From contig CAVOWK010000045.1 of the NCBI GenBank assembly GCA_963700045.1, positions 1 to 64,000 of the forward strand: DNA of 64,000 nucleotides, read 5' to 3'. The notes under the pieces were generated by a model. The model was not told where the DNA came from. It was given only the letters and a program-made list of their open reading frames with translations, and did not search any database. Made by a program: the position numbers and the translations under genes. This document shows, one piece after another, positions 1 through 8,931 of the stretch; the first letter of the stretch is position 1, and each line of letters starts with the position of its first letter. This stretch comes from RPQJ01 sp963700045. Its GTDB lineage: Bacteria; Pseudomonadota; Gammaproteobacteria; Steroidobacterales; Steroidobacteraceae.

Positions 1-1145
1 TCGAGTCGCTCGACGGCAGCATCACCGGCATGTCGAGCGATCCGAATTCGCGCGCGACGGTCGAGCTCGCTGGCAACGTCGGCGAGTACTCACCGGTGCT
101 GATCTCCGGCACGACGCAGCCGTTCGCCTTCGACCGTTACACCGACATCACATTCAAGTTCGAGAACATCTCGTTGCCGGTGTTCAACCCGTACTCCGGC
201 AAGTTCGCGGGCTACAACATCGCGAAGGGCAAGCTGTTCACCGACCTGCATTACCAGATCGACAACCGCAAGCTCGAGGCGCAGCACAAGATCCGCATCG
301 ATCAGCTCGAATGGGGCGAGGCCACCGCAAACAAGGAAGAGGCGACGCTGCCGGTCAAGTTCGCGACCTCGCTGTTGAAGGACGCGGACGGGGTGATCAA
401 CCTCGAGATCCCGGTGACGGGCACGCTCGACGACCCGGCATTCCGCGTCGGCCCGATCATCTGGCAGGTCATCAAGAACATCCTGTCGAAAGCGGTGACG
501 GCGCCGTTCAAGGCGCTCGGCGCCTTGTTCAAGGGCGCGGAGGAAGCGCAGTTCGTCGACTTCGCTCCCGGTTCGGCCGCGCTGGACCCGGTGGCCGCTG
601 AACGGCTGGGCGCACTGGGCAAGAGTCTCGCGCCCAAGCCGGACTTGCGGCTGGAGGTGCCGATCGGTGCCGAGGCGTCGCTCGACGGGGCGGCGCTGAC
701 TGAGGCGCGTTTCCAGCGCGAACTGCAGGCGGCCTCGCGCCAAGCGCTGCTCGGCAAGAAGCGCACTGACGAGTCAACGCCGGTGCCGGCATTCGAGACG
801 CTGCCGCCGGAGCAGAAAGAGAAGGTCCTGACGGCCCTGTACACGCAGTTGTCCGGCGCCGCACCCGTGATCCCCGAACCGCCCGAACCCGCGGACGACG
901 TCTCACGCAAGGCAGCGAAGGCACAGGCCGAACAAGCACGCCTCGCATGGCTGGAACAGGAATGCCGCACGCGTGCAGTCGCGCAACCCAGCGACCTGGA
1001 ACAACTCGGGCAGCAGCGCGGCACGGCCGTGCAGGATGCGCTGCTCACCGGCACGGGCATGTTGCCGGAGCGTGTATTCCTCGCACGTGACGGCAAGGTC
1101 TCGGCCAACGGGCAACTGGTGCGGTTCGAACTCGCGGTGAAGTAA
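1..1145 (+). CDS. DUF748/AsmA-like protein, C-terminal part (5' end outside window)
   Basis: The reading frame is open from base 3 to the TAA stop, so this is the C-terminal portion of a larger gene. The stretch with NPYSGKFAGYNIAKGKL followed by DNRKLEAQHKI is typical of DUF748 proteins, large AsmA-like envelope proteins thought to act in the periplasm or bridge inner and outer membranes. The last third is rich in Ala, Glu and Gln and contains a stretch beginning FAPGSAALDP that resembles the C-terminal part of the same family. An internal ATG at position 30 exists but is not a credible start because family similarity continues upstream of it. No frameshift is visible. The molecular role of the family is not well established; the family call is fairly secure from the motifs. 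Confidence 0.75.
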   Translation, partial: ESLDGSITGMSSDPNSRATVELAGNVGEYSPVLISGTTQPFAFDRYTDITFKFENISLPVFNPYSGKFAGYNIAKGKLFTDLHYQIDNRKLEAQHKIRIDQLEWGEATANKEEATLPVKFATSLLKDADGVINLEIPVTGTLDDPAFRVGPIIWQVIKNILSKAVTAPFKALGALFKGAEEAQFVDFAPGSAALDPVAAERLGALGKSLAPKPDLRLEVPIGAEASLDGAALTEARFQRELQAASRQALLGKKRTDESTPVPAFETLPPEQKEKVLTALYTQLSGAAPVIPEPPEPADDVSRKAAKAQAEQARLAWLEQECRTRAVAQPSDLEQLGQQRGTAVQDALLTGTGMLPERVFLARDGKVSANGQLVRFELAVK

Positions 1146-1154
1146 GGCTGCGCT

Positions 1155-2012
1155 TCAGCCTTCGCGCACGCGCATCAGGCCTTCCTGCGCCGTGCTGGCC
1201 ACGAGCCGTCCCGCACGGTCGAAGATGCGCCCGAAGGCCATGCCGCGCGCACCGCTGCTGCTCGGGCTGATCAGCGCATAGAGCAGCCAGTCGTCGACGC
1301 GGAACGGGCGGTGGAACCACATGCCGTGATCGAGGCTGGCGAGCAGCACGTCCCCCGTGTGAAACGAAAGGCCATGCGGCAGGGTTGCCGTCTCCAGCAG
1401 GTGGAAGTCCGACACGTAGGCCAGCAGGCATCGATGCAGCACGGCATCGTCAGGACACTGTCCGGCGAGGCGGAACCAGATGTGACGCACGCCGGGCCGC
1501 GGCCGGCCGTCGTCGATCGCCTCGACCGAACGAAACTCGAAAGGACGGTCGCGCTCCCAGAAGCGTCGCCGCTGGTCGGGCAGGTCCTGCAACCGTCGCC
1601 GCACCGTGGCCGTGAGGTCCGGCAATTCCTCGGGCGGCGTCACCACCGGTGCCTCCACCTGGTGGTCCGGCCCCGCTTCAGGCAGGTGGAACGAAGCGGA
1701 GAGGTGGAAGATCTGCTGGCCGTGCTGGATCGCGACGACGCGGCGGTTGGTGAAGCTCGCGCCGTCGCGGCTGCGATCCACCTCGTAGACGATCGGCGCG
1801 TCGAAGTCGCCACGCCGCAGGAAATACGAGTGCAGCGAATGCACCGCGCGATCGGGCTCGACCGTGCGGCTCGCGGCCATCAACGCCTGCCCGAGCACCT
1901 GCCCGCCGAACACCTGCGGGCTGCCGATGTCGCGGCTGACACCCCGGAACAGGTTGATCTCGAGCCGCTCGAGATCGAGCAACTGGAGCAGGTCGACGAG
2001 CACCGTGCTCAT
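1155..2012 (-). CDS. tesB: Acyl-CoA thioesterase II
   Basis: A 285-residue protein of the usual length for TesB, a double hot-dog cytoplasmic thioesterase that hydrolyses medium- and long-chain acyl-CoA to free fatty acid and CoA. Visible family signatures are GGQVLGQALMAA near residue 35, VSDFHLLETATLPHG around residue 200, which carries the active-site Asp, and STAQEGLMR at the C terminus with the catalytic Gln. It starts 7 bases after the stop of the ferredoxin-NADP reductase gene on the same strand, so the two are probably co-transcribed. The frame is intact. Confidence 0.92.
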   Translation of the reverse strand: MSTVLVDLLQLLDLERLEINLFRGVSRDIGSPQVFGGQVLGQALMAASRTVEPDRAVHSLHSYFLRRGDFDAPIVYEVDRSRDGASFTNRRVVAIQHGQQIFHLSASFHLPEAGPDHQVEAPVVTPPEELPDLTATVRRRLQDLPDQRRRFWERDRPFEFRSVEAIDDGRPRPGVRHIWFRLAGQCPDDAVLHRCLLAYVSDFHLLETATLPHGLSFHTGDVLLASLDHGMWFHRPFRVDDWLLYALISPSSSGARGMAFGRIFDRAGRLVASTAQEGLMRVREG

Positions 2013-2019
2013 GTGGCGG

Positions 2020-3070
2020 TCACTCGGCGACGCCGAGCCGCTTCTGCATGATCGGACTGGTCGTCGTGTACTGCAGGTGCACCTTCTTCGCGGGATTCAA
2101 GTGCTCCGCGATGGCGAAGGCCGCCAGCGCGGCTTCGTGGAAGCCGCTCAGGATCAGCTTCTTCTTGCCCGGGTAGGTGTTGATGTCGCCGATGGCGAAG
2201 ATACCGGGGACGTTGGTCTGGAATTTTGCGGTGTCGACCTTGATCGCCTTCTTCTCCAGTTCGAAGCCCCACTCGGCGATCGGGCCGAGCTTCGGGTGCA
2301 GGCCGAAGAACGCGAGCAGGTGATCGGCCGCGACGTCCTGCGCCTTGCCGTCCGTGCGCTTGATGGTCACGCCGGTGAGCCGGCCATCCTCGACCGCGAT
2401 GCCGGCGGCGATGCCTTCGACGTATTCCATCTTGCCGGCCGCCACCAGCTCGCGCATGCGCGCGACCGACGCCGGTGCCGCCTTGAACTCGTTGCGGCGA
2501 TGCACGTGCACGATGCTCTTTGCCTTGCCGTTCAGGTCGATGACCCAGTCGAGCGCCGAATCGCCGCCGCCGAAAATGACGAGCCGCTGGCCGGCGAACT
2601 CGGCCGCGCTGCGAACCCGGTAGTGCACCTGCCGGTCTTCGAAAGCGTCGCAGCCCTCGACGCCGAGGCGACGCGGCTGGAACGAACCGAGGCCGGCGGC
2701 GATCACGACCGTCTTCGCCAGGAACTCGGTGCCGGCCGACGTGCGCAGGAAAAAGCGACTGTCGTCCCGCTGCGTCAGCTCGGCGACTTCCTCGCCGAAA
2801 TGGAAGACGGGGCCCATCGGGGCAATCTGCTGCATCAGGCGCTCGACGAGTTCCTGCGCGCCGCAGACGGGCAGCGCCGGGATATCATAGATCGGCTTGT
2901 CGGGGTACAACTCCGCGCACTGGCCGCCCGGGTGCTGCAGGGTGTCGACGACGTGGCTCTTGATGCCGAGCAGGCCGAGTTCGAAGACCTGGAACAAGCC
3001 GGCCGGGCCGGCGCCGACGATCAGGGCATCGGTCTCGATGGGGGTCGCAGGGGTGGTTGGGAACGGTCAA
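2020..3070 (-). CDS. Ferredoxin/flavodoxin-NADP+ reductase, thioredoxin-reductase type (one frameshift near the start)
   Basis: A flavoprotein of the thioredoxin-reductase-like FNR family that moves electrons between NADPH and ferredoxin or flavodoxin. The FAD site VGAGPAGLFQ lies at the N terminus, the family motif HPGGQCAELYPDKPIYDIP follows, the NADP-binding Rossmann motif is IFGGGDSALDW, and the C-terminal FAD motif is IFAIGDI. Family members lack the redox-active CxxC of true thioredoxin reductase, and none is seen here. The intact frame has no ATG before the FAD motif. A TTG at 3070 with GGAGG seven bases upstream encodes MTVPNHPCDP in another frame; removing one C from the C run near 3040 joins it directly to IETDALIVGAG. 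I therefore place the start at 3070 and treat the run as an indel error. It is followed by tesB. Confidence 0.82.
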
Positions 3071-3225
3071 GGGGGAACCTCCGGCAAAACTCCGCGAATT
3101 CTAGCGGATCGTCCGCCTGGCCCCACCAGCCGATGGTTCCCTGGCCAAGGTTGATCAGGGTTTACCGCAACGGCTGCGGAATATTCGGCTTGAAAGGTTG
3201 GCCCAGCTTAGACAAATTCTCATCC

Positions 3226-3239
3226 TTGACGCACATCAA
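3226..3239 (+). promoter_or_regulatory. Dnr/FNR-type operator upstream of hemN
   Basis: The palindrome TTGAC-GCAC-ATCAA matches the Crp/Fnr (FNR, ANR, DNR) consensus TTGAT-N4-ATCAA with one mismatch. It lies 59 bases before the hemN ATG, so a class II promoter with the box at -41.5 would start transcription near 3274, ahead of the ribosome site. No strong -10 is visible. Three further boxes of the same form occur at 5228, 10162 and 15722. Confidence 0.82.
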
Positions 3240-3297
3240 GGCAGATGGGCGGGTCAGGCAGCAGGCTGACTCCGCCCCCGACAGCGCAGGAACGCAG

Positions 3298-4695
3298 ATG
3301 AACTCGCACCAGATCCGGTTCGACGAAGACCTAGTCCGCCGCTACGACCGCGCGGGTCCGCGCTACACGTCGTACCCCACCGCGGTGCAGTTCTCGGACC
3401 GTTTCGGCGTCAACGAGTACCGGGCCGTCGCCGTGGCCAGCAACCAGGACCCGATCCCGCGGCCACTGTCGCTGTACGTGCACATCCCGTTCTGCTCGAG
3501 CCCGTGCTTCTACTGCGGCTGCACCAAGGTCATCACCCGCAACCACGAGAAGGCCGAGGCGTACCTGTACCGGCTGCATCGCGAAATCGAGATGCAGGGC
3601 GATCTCTACGATCGCGACCGCATCGTGGAACAACTGCACTTCGGCGGCGGCACACCCACCTTCCTGACGTCGCTCGAAATCGAGCGGCTGGTCGAGAAGA
3701 TGGGGCAGCATTTCCAGCTTTCGTCGGACGAAGGTCGCGAGTATTCGATCGAGCTCGACCCGCGCACGATCACGACCGACACGCTGCGCGATCTCTATCG
3801 AATCGGCTTCAATCGCTGCAGTCTCGGCATCCAGGACTTCGACCCGGCCGTGCAGGAAGCAGTGAACCGCGTCCAGTCCGTGCCCGACACGCTGCGGCTG
3901 ATCCGCGAAGCACGCGAGTTCGGCTTCAACTCCGTCAGCGTCGACCTGATCTACGGCCTGCCGAAACAGTCGGTGCAGGGCTTTGCCAGGACGCTCGACA
4001 CGGTGCTCTCGGCGCGGCCGAACCGCTTCGCCGTGTATGCCTACGCGCACCTGCCGCAGATGTTCAAGCCGCAGAAGCAGATCAAGGTCGAGGACCTCGC
4101 CACGCCCGAGACGCGCCTGCAGTTGCTCGAGCTCACGATCGACAAGCTCTCGGCCGCCGGCTACGTCTACATCGGCATGGATCACTTCGCCCTGCCCGAC
4201 GACGAACTCGTGCTCGCGCAGGAGTCCGGCACGATGTACCGGAATTTCCAGGGCTACTCGACGCGCGGCTACTGCGACCTCGTGGGCCTCGGCGTGAGCT
4301 CGATCGGCAAGGTCGGCGACCACTACATCCAGAACCTGAAGACGCTGCCCGAGTACTACGGCGCTATCGATCGCGGCGAACTGCCCGTGCACCGCGGCTA
4401 CACGATGACGGGCGACGACGTCATCCGCCGCGACGTGATCCAGCAGATCATGTGCTACGGCGTGCTCGACTACGAAGCGACCGCGAAGCGCCACAACATC
4501 GACTTCCGCCGGTACTTCGCCAGCGAACTCGCGGCGCTCGAACCGATGGTCAAGGACGGCCTCGCCGAGTTCGCGGAGCCAGGCCTGCGCGTCCTGCCCG
4601 CCGGACGCCTGCTGCTGCGCCACCTCGCGATGGCATTCGACGCGTACCTGCCGTCGGTGCAGGCATCGGGTCAGCGGTTCTCGCGGGCGATCTGA
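3298..4695 (+). CDS. hemN: Oxygen-independent coproporphyrinogen III oxidase
   Basis: A 465-residue radical-SAM enzyme that decarboxylates coproporphyrinogen III to protoporphyrinogen IX without oxygen, the step needed for heme synthesis under denitrifying conditions. The cluster motif CSSPCFYCGC supplies Cys66, Cys70 and Cys73 for the 4Fe-4S centre plus Cys75, preceded by YVHIPF; the SAM region FGGGTPTFL follows. The RYTSYPTA N-terminal motif and full length mark true HemN rather than HemW. The ATG at 3298 has AGGA upstream. It lies behind a Dnr-type box and is followed after 20 bases by the cytochrome gene, in line with its role in feeding heme to NirS and NorZ. Confidence 0.96.
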   Translation: MNSHQIRFDEDLVRRYDRAGPRYTSYPTAVQFSDRFGVNEYRAVAVASNQDPIPRPLSLYVHIPFCSSPCFYCGCTKVITRNHEKAEAYLYRLHREIEMQGDLYDRDRIVEQLHFGGGTPTFLTSLEIERLVEKMGQHFQLSSDEGREYSIELDPRTITTDTLRDLYRIGFNRCSLGIQDFDPAVQEAVNRVQSVPDTLRLIREAREFGFNSVSVDLIYGLPKQSVQGFARTLDTVLSARPNRFAVYAYAHLPQMFKPQKQIKVEDLATPETRLQLLELTIDKLSAAGYVYIGMDHFALPDDELVLAQESGTMYRNFQGYSTRGYCDLVGLGVSSIGKVGDHYIQNLKTLPEYYGAIDRGELPVHRGYTMTGDDVIRRDVIQQIMCYGVLDYEATAKRHNIDFRRYFASELAALEPMVKDGLAEFAEPGLRVLPAGRLLLRHLAMAFDAYLPSVQASGQRFSRAI

Positions 4696-4715
4696 ACACA
4701 GCAGGCCGCCGGACG

Positions 4716-5171
4716 ATGCGCAAGACGATGTCCGGTCCGCGAGCTGCCGCAAGGTTCTGCCGTGCGCCTCTCCGGCTCGCGCCGTGGGCGCTCCCGATCC
4801 TCGCCAGCGGGTTGCTTGCTCGCCCGTCCCAGGCCTCCGACGAGTTGCAGGTACCCGAAGCCTTCGAGGCCTGCACTTCGTGTCACACGTACGAGCCGGA
4901 CGAGCCCTTGCAGGAGGCGCCGCCGTTGTGGGGCGTCGTCGGCCGCCGGATCGCGAGCGTCGATGACTTCGAGTATTCGCCAGCGCTCAAGGCTGTCGCA
5001 GGATCGTGGAATCGCGCAATGCTCGACCGCTTCCTGACGAACCCGAAGGCCATGGTGCCCGGAACCGCGATGAAGCTGGGCGGCGTCCCGGATGCTGCCG
5101 AGCGCGCCACCGTGCTCGACTTCCTGGAAAAAATCTCTCCTGCGCGACCGCACGACGCTGCCGGCGATTAG
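4716..5171 (+). CDS. Small secreted c-type cytochrome (class I)
   Basis: A 151-residue protein with an N-terminal signal sequence ending about residue 40 (SQASDE), then one heme-c site ACTSCHTY near residue 53. A VPGTAMKL segment resembles the Met-ligand loop of cytochrome c2/c550-like proteins, with NPKAM just before it. It should be a soluble or anchored periplasmic electron carrier. Its place between hemN and norZ, only 20 bases after hemN, suggests it donates electrons to nitrite reductase; that is inference, since NorZ itself takes electrons from quinol. The start was chosen because it begins the signal peptide and follows the hemN stop. Confidence 0.85.
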   Translation: MRKTMSGPRAAARFCRAPLRLAPWALPILASGLLARPSQASDELQVPEAFEACTSCHTYEPDEPLQEAPPLWGVVGRRIASVDDFEYSPALKAVAGSWNRAMLDRFLTNPKAMVPGTAMKLGGVPDAAERATVLDFLEKISPARPHDAAGD

Positions 5172-5227
5172 CGCTATGACTGGCTGATCGCACCTGCGGC
5201 TAATCCTTAGGGCCGTGGCGACGCGCC

Positions 5228-5241
5228 TTGACCTCGGTCAA
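5228..5241 (+). promoter_or_regulatory. Dnr/FNR-type operator upstream of norZ
   Basis: The sequence TTGAC-CTCG-GTCAA is a perfect 5+5 palindrome in the Crp/Fnr half-site form. Its centre is 75 bases before the norZ ATG. Class II spacing would place the transcription start near 5276, after the alternative upstream ATG at 5250, which argues for the start at 5310. Confidence 0.82.
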
Positions 5242-5280
5242 GGCGACTTTTGCGCTCCACGCAGACGATCGCTCCCCTAG

Positions 5281-5298
5281 AGCGGCGGTCTCGCCGCT
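5281..5298 (+). promoter_or_regulatory. Stem-loop in the norZ leader, next to the ribosome site
   Basis: AGCGGCG and CGCCGCT form a 7 bp GC-rich stem with a GTCT loop. It ends directly before the GGGAG ribosome-binding sequence at 5299-5303. It could affect translation or mRNA stability; no function can be proven from sequence. Confidence 0.35.
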
Positions 5299-5309
5299 GG
5301 GAGCAAGAA

Positions 5310-7604
5310 ATGACGAATACGAGTCGACTGTGGAAGGTGCTGGCGGCACTGATGGTGGTGTCCTTTGGCATCCTCCTGTACTTCGGGCACGAGATCTACA
5401 TCTCGGCGCCCCCGATCCCCGCCGCCGTGAAGACGACGACGGGCGAAACCCTGTTCACCAGAGAACAGTACGACATGGGCCGGCAGGTCTGGCAGAGCGT
5501 CGGCGGCCACGAGATGGGCTCCATCTGGGGCCACGGCAGCTACGTGGCGCCGGACTGGTCAGCCGACTGGCTGCACCGCGAAGCCACCGGGTTGCTGGAC
5601 CTCTGGGCCATGCGTGAAACGGGCAAGCCGTACGCCGACCTCGACTCGATGCAGCAGGCGAGCCTGCGGGCACGCCTCGAGACCACGATCCGCGCGAACA
5701 CGTACGACCCGGCGACAGGCGTGATCACGGTCGACGAAGACCGCGCGCAGATCATCCGGCAGGTCAGCGATCACTACATGCGCCTCTTCGGCCCTGACGT
5801 CGAGCTGAACACGCTGCGCTCGCAGTACGCGATCCAGCAGAACCCGATTCCGGACGTCGAGCAACGCCAGGCGATGATGGCGTTCTTCTTCTGGACGTCG
5901 TGGTCGGCGTCGACGAACCGCCCCGACAGCCGCATCACGTACACGAGCAACTGGCCGTCGGAGCCGCTGATCGGCAACGTGCCGACCACGGCGACCTATC
6001 TCTGGACGTTCATCAGCATCCTGGGCCTGCTCGCCGGCGTCGGCGCGCTGGCCTGGTACTACGTCGCGACACACGGCCAGGAGGCCGCACCCGTCGTTCC
6101 CGACCGGGACCCATTGAGCGCGCTCAAGCCGACTCCGTCGATGAAGGCGACGGCCAAGTACTTCTGGGTGGTCACGGCACTGATCGTCGTGCAAATCGTG
6201 CTTGGCGGCATCACCGCGCACTTCGCCGTCGAGGGCCAGGGCTTCTACGGCATCCCGCTCGCCGAGTACCTGCCCTACTCCGTGGCGCGCAGCTGGCACC
6301 TGCAGCTGGCCGTGCTGTGGATCGCCACCGCCTGGCTCGCCACGGGCCTCTACATCGCACCGGCGATCTCGGGGCACGAGCCGAAATTCCAGCGGTTCGG
6401 CGTGAACTTCCTGTTCACCTGCCTGCTGATCATCGTGGTCGGTGCGCTCGGCGGCCAGTGGGCGGCCGTGATGCACAAGATGGGCCTCGAGCTGAATTTC
6501 TGGTTCGGCCACCAGGGCTACGAGTTCACGGACATCGGCCGCTTCTGGCAGATCTTCCTCTTCATTGGCCTGATGCTGTGGCTGCTGCTGGTCGGCCGCG
6601 CCCTGTGGCCCGCGCTCAAGGCGCGTGACGACAGCCGCTCGATCACGATGCTGCTGTTCCTCTCGACGATCGCGATCGGCCTGTTCTACGGCGCCGGCCT
6701 GATGTGGGGCCGCAACACGCACCTCGCCATGGTCGAGTACTGGCGCTGGTGGGTGGTGCACCTGTGGGTCGAGGGCTTCTTCGAGGTGTTCGCGACGGCG
6801 GTCATCGCCTTCCTGTTCACCAAGCTCGGCCTGGTGCGGCCGAAGACCGCGACCAATGCCGTCCTGTTCGCCACGATCGTGTTCCTGAGCGGCGGCGTGC
6901 TCGGCACGTTCCACCACCTGTACTGGACCGGCACCCCGACGGGCGTGCTCGCGGTCGGCTCGGTATTCTCGGCGCTGGAAGTCGTGCCGCTGGTGCTGGT
7001 CGGGTTCGAGGCGTACGAGAACTACAAGCACAGCTATGCGACGCCGTGGGTCGCCGCATATCGCTGGCCGATCCTGTTCTTCGTCGCCGTGGCGTTCTGG
7101 AACCTGGTGGGCGCCGGTCTGTTCGGCTTCCTGATCAACCCACCGCTCGCGCTGTACTACATGCAAGGCCTCAATACGACGCCGCTGCATGGCCACACTG
7201 CGCTGTTCGGCGTGTACGGCATGCTCGGCATCGGCCTGATGCTGTTCTGCCTGCGCGGCTTGAGCCGCACCGCGTACTGGGACGAGAAGCTGCTCGCGAA
7301 GTCGTTCTGGGCGATGAACATCGGCCTCGCGCTGATGGCGCTGCTCTCGCTGCTGCCGATGGGCCTGCTGCAGGTCCACGCCGCGGTGGCGCACGGCTTC
7401 TGGTACGCGCGCTCCGCCGAGTTCCTGCAACAGCCGCTGCTGCAGACCATCGTCTGGTTGCGCATGCCGGGCGATGTGATCTTCGCGGCGGGTGCGCTGA
7501 TGCTTGCGCTCTTCGTCTTCCGGCTCTTCGTCGGCAAGGCGCGTGACGCGGTCGGCGCCGTGACGCCGGCGAAGGCCGGGCAGCCGGCTGGCCTGGGACG
7601 TTAA
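5310..7604 (+). CDS. norZ: Quinol-dependent nitric oxide reductase (single-subunit qNor)
   Basis: A 764-residue integral membrane enzyme that reduces two NO to N2O with quinol as donor. It is the fused form of NorC and NorB: the N terminus has one helix and a periplasmic domain with the cytochrome-c fold but no CxxCH, followed by about 12 helices of the heme-copper oxidase fold. The metal-binding histidines are seen in HLWVEGFFEV (His484), FHHLYW (His535 and His536) and LHGHTALFG (His627 and His629); Glu residues near His484 match those around the non-heme iron. The ATG at 5310 has GGGAG upstream and sits behind a Dnr box. NnrS follows 88 bases later. Confidence 0.96.
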   Translation: MTNTSRLWKVLAALMVVSFGILLYFGHEIYISAPPIPAAVKTTTGETLFTREQYDMGRQVWQSVGGHEMGSIWGHGSYVAPDWSADWLHREATGLLDLWAMRETGKPYADLDSMQQASLRARLETTIRANTYDPATGVITVDEDRAQIIRQVSDHYMRLFGPDVELNTLRSQYAIQQNPIPDVEQRQAMMAFFFWTSWSASTNRPDSRITYTSNWPSEPLIGNVPTTATYLWTFISILGLLAGVGALAWYYVATHGQEAAPVVPDRDPLSALKPTPSMKATAKYFWVVTALIVVQIVLGGITAHFAVEGQGFYGIPLAEYLPYSVARSWHLQLAVLWIATAWLATGLYIAPAISGHEPKFQRFGVNFLFTCLLIIVVGALGGQWAAVMHKMGLELNFWFGHQGYEFTDIGRFWQIFLFIGLMLWLLLVGRALWPALKARDDSRSITMLLFLSTIAIGLFYGAGLMWGRNTHLAMVEYWRWWVVHLWVEGFFEVFATAVIAFLFTKLGLVRPKTATNAVLFATIVFLSGGVLGTFHHLYWTGTPTGVLAVGSVFSALEVVPLVLVGFEAYENYKHSYATPWVAAYRWPILFFVAVAFWNLVGAGLFGFLINPPLALYYMQGLNTTPLHGHTALFGVYGMLGIGLMLFCLRGLSRTAYWDEKLLAKSFWAMNIGLALMALLSLLPMGLLQVHAAVAHGFWYARSAEFLQQPLLQTIVWLRMPGDVIFAAGALMLALFVFRLFVGKARDAVGAVTPAKAGQPAGLGR

Positions 7605-7692
7605 GCTCCGTCAAGACCACGGCGGGCGTCCGCGATGACGCCCGCTGTCTGCTTGCAGGACCACAGCCGCGTCCACTCGAACCAGGTATCTC

Positions 7693-8931
7693 ATGCGCGC
7701 AACCGACTCGACCGGCAGCGAGCGAAGTCCGCTGCTGGCTGCCCCGCACCGGACGCTGTTCTTCACCGGGCTGGTCAGCCTGCTGGCCGCCAGCCTGTGG
7801 TGGGCCCTGCACCTCGTCGCCCGGCAGGCGGGCGCCCCACTCTTCGCGCTGGCATTGCAGCCCGCTCCGATATGGGCGCACGCCTACCTGATGCTGTTCG
7901 CCGTTTTTCCGACGATGTTTTTCGGCTTCCTGTTCACGGTGTTCCCACGCTGGATGAACGGGCCACTGGTCACGCGGACCGAATACGTCGCGACCGCTGC
8001 GCTCTTCGCCACAGGCACCCTGCTCTGGCTTGCAGGTACGCTGGCGGGACCGGCATTGCTGCTGCTGGCCTGCCTGGCAACCGGCGCAGGCCTGCTGGTC
8101 GGCACGGTGTCACTGTTCCGGGTGCTGCTCGCTGCGCCGCAAGTCGTGTCGCACGCCGTTGTCGTGCTGGTCGGGCTCTGCGTGCAGTGCGTCGCAATGG
8201 CAGGCTTTGCCTACGGCCTCGCCGAGTCGAACGATTTCGCGCTGCACTTCGCGGTGCGCGCGTCGTTGTGGGGCGGCCTGCTGCCGGTGTTCTTCACCGT
8301 GTGCCACCGCATGATTCCATTCTTCTCGCAGGGCGCCATCCCCGGCTACGTGCCATGGCGACCCATGTGGGTACTCGTGGCAGTGGTGGGCCTGGCCTAC
8401 CTGCGGCTGCTGCTCGGCACGGCAGGCGCGCTCGCAGCGCTGCCGGTCGTCGACGTGGCGATCTTCCTGCTGACGGCCTGGTGCGCCGTGCGCTGGACGT
8501 CGCTGCATGCGCGCGGCAATCCATTGCTGTGGACACTGTACGCCGGTTTTGCGTGGCTGCCGTTCGCGCTGTTGCTGCAGACCCTGCGCGACGGCGCCTA
8601 CACACTGACAGGTGAGTGGATCCTAGGGCGCGCACCGATCCACGCCCTGGGCATGGGATTCTTCGGCGGCATGCTGGTTGCGATGGTGACGCGCGTGACG
8701 ATGGGACATTCCGGCCGGCCGCTGCGCATGGACCGCATCACGCTCGCTTGCTTCGTTGCGTTGCAACTGGGCGCGGCAAGCCGCGTGCTGAGCGAAGTCG
8801 TTATGGCTCCAGCTGCAGTGCAGTGGTTCCTGCTCGGCAGCGTAGCCCTGTGGCTCAGCGCCGTCGCCGTGTGGGTCGGTCGCGTCGGCGGCATCTACCT
8901 TGCGCCACGAATCGACGGCAAGCCGGGCTGA
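7693..8931 (+). CDS. nnrS: NnrS family heme/copper membrane protein
   Basis: A 412-residue polytopic membrane protein with about 12 hydrophobic segments. NnrS is a membrane metalloprotein found in NO-response regulons of denitrifiers and other bacteria and protects against NO toxicity; its exact chemistry is unresolved. Typical family stretches are HAYLMLFAVFPTMFFGFLFT, PRW, VCHRMIPFFSQ and the HALGMGFFGGMLVAMVTRV region near the C terminus, with conserved His residues. It follows norZ on the same strand and overlaps the next gene by one base (TGATG), so at least these two are translated from one message. Confidence 0.93.
   Translation: MRATDSTGSERSPLLAAPHRTLFFTGLVSLLAASLWWALHLVARQAGAPLFALALQPAPIWAHAYLMLFAVFPTMFFGFLFTVFPRWMNGPLVTRTEYVATAALFATGTLLWLAGTLAGPALLLLACLATGAGLLVGTVSLFRVLLAAPQVVSHAVVVLVGLCVQCVAMAGFAYGLAESNDFALHFAVRASLWGGLLPVFFTVCHRMIPFFSQGAIPGYVPWRPMWVLVAVVGLAYLRLLLGTAGALAALPVVDVAIFLLTAWCAVRWTSLHARGNPLLWTLYAGFAWLPFALLLQTLRDGAYTLTGEWILGRAPIHALGMGFFGGMLVAMVTRVTMGHSGRPLRMDRITLACFVALQLGAASRVLSEVVMAPAAVQWFLLGSVALWLSAVAVWVGRVGGIYLAPRIDGKPG

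Noticed and set aside
5559..7430. A 623-residue open frame opposite norZ
   Set aside because: Low-complexity Arg/Gln/His-rich shadow of a membrane protein gene; no start signal or family match.
7601..7614. A fifth Dnr-like box TTAAG-CTCC-GTCAA between norZ and nnrS
   Set aside because: Two mismatches in the left half, it begins at the norZ stop codon, and nnrS can be read from the norZ message. Not convincing.
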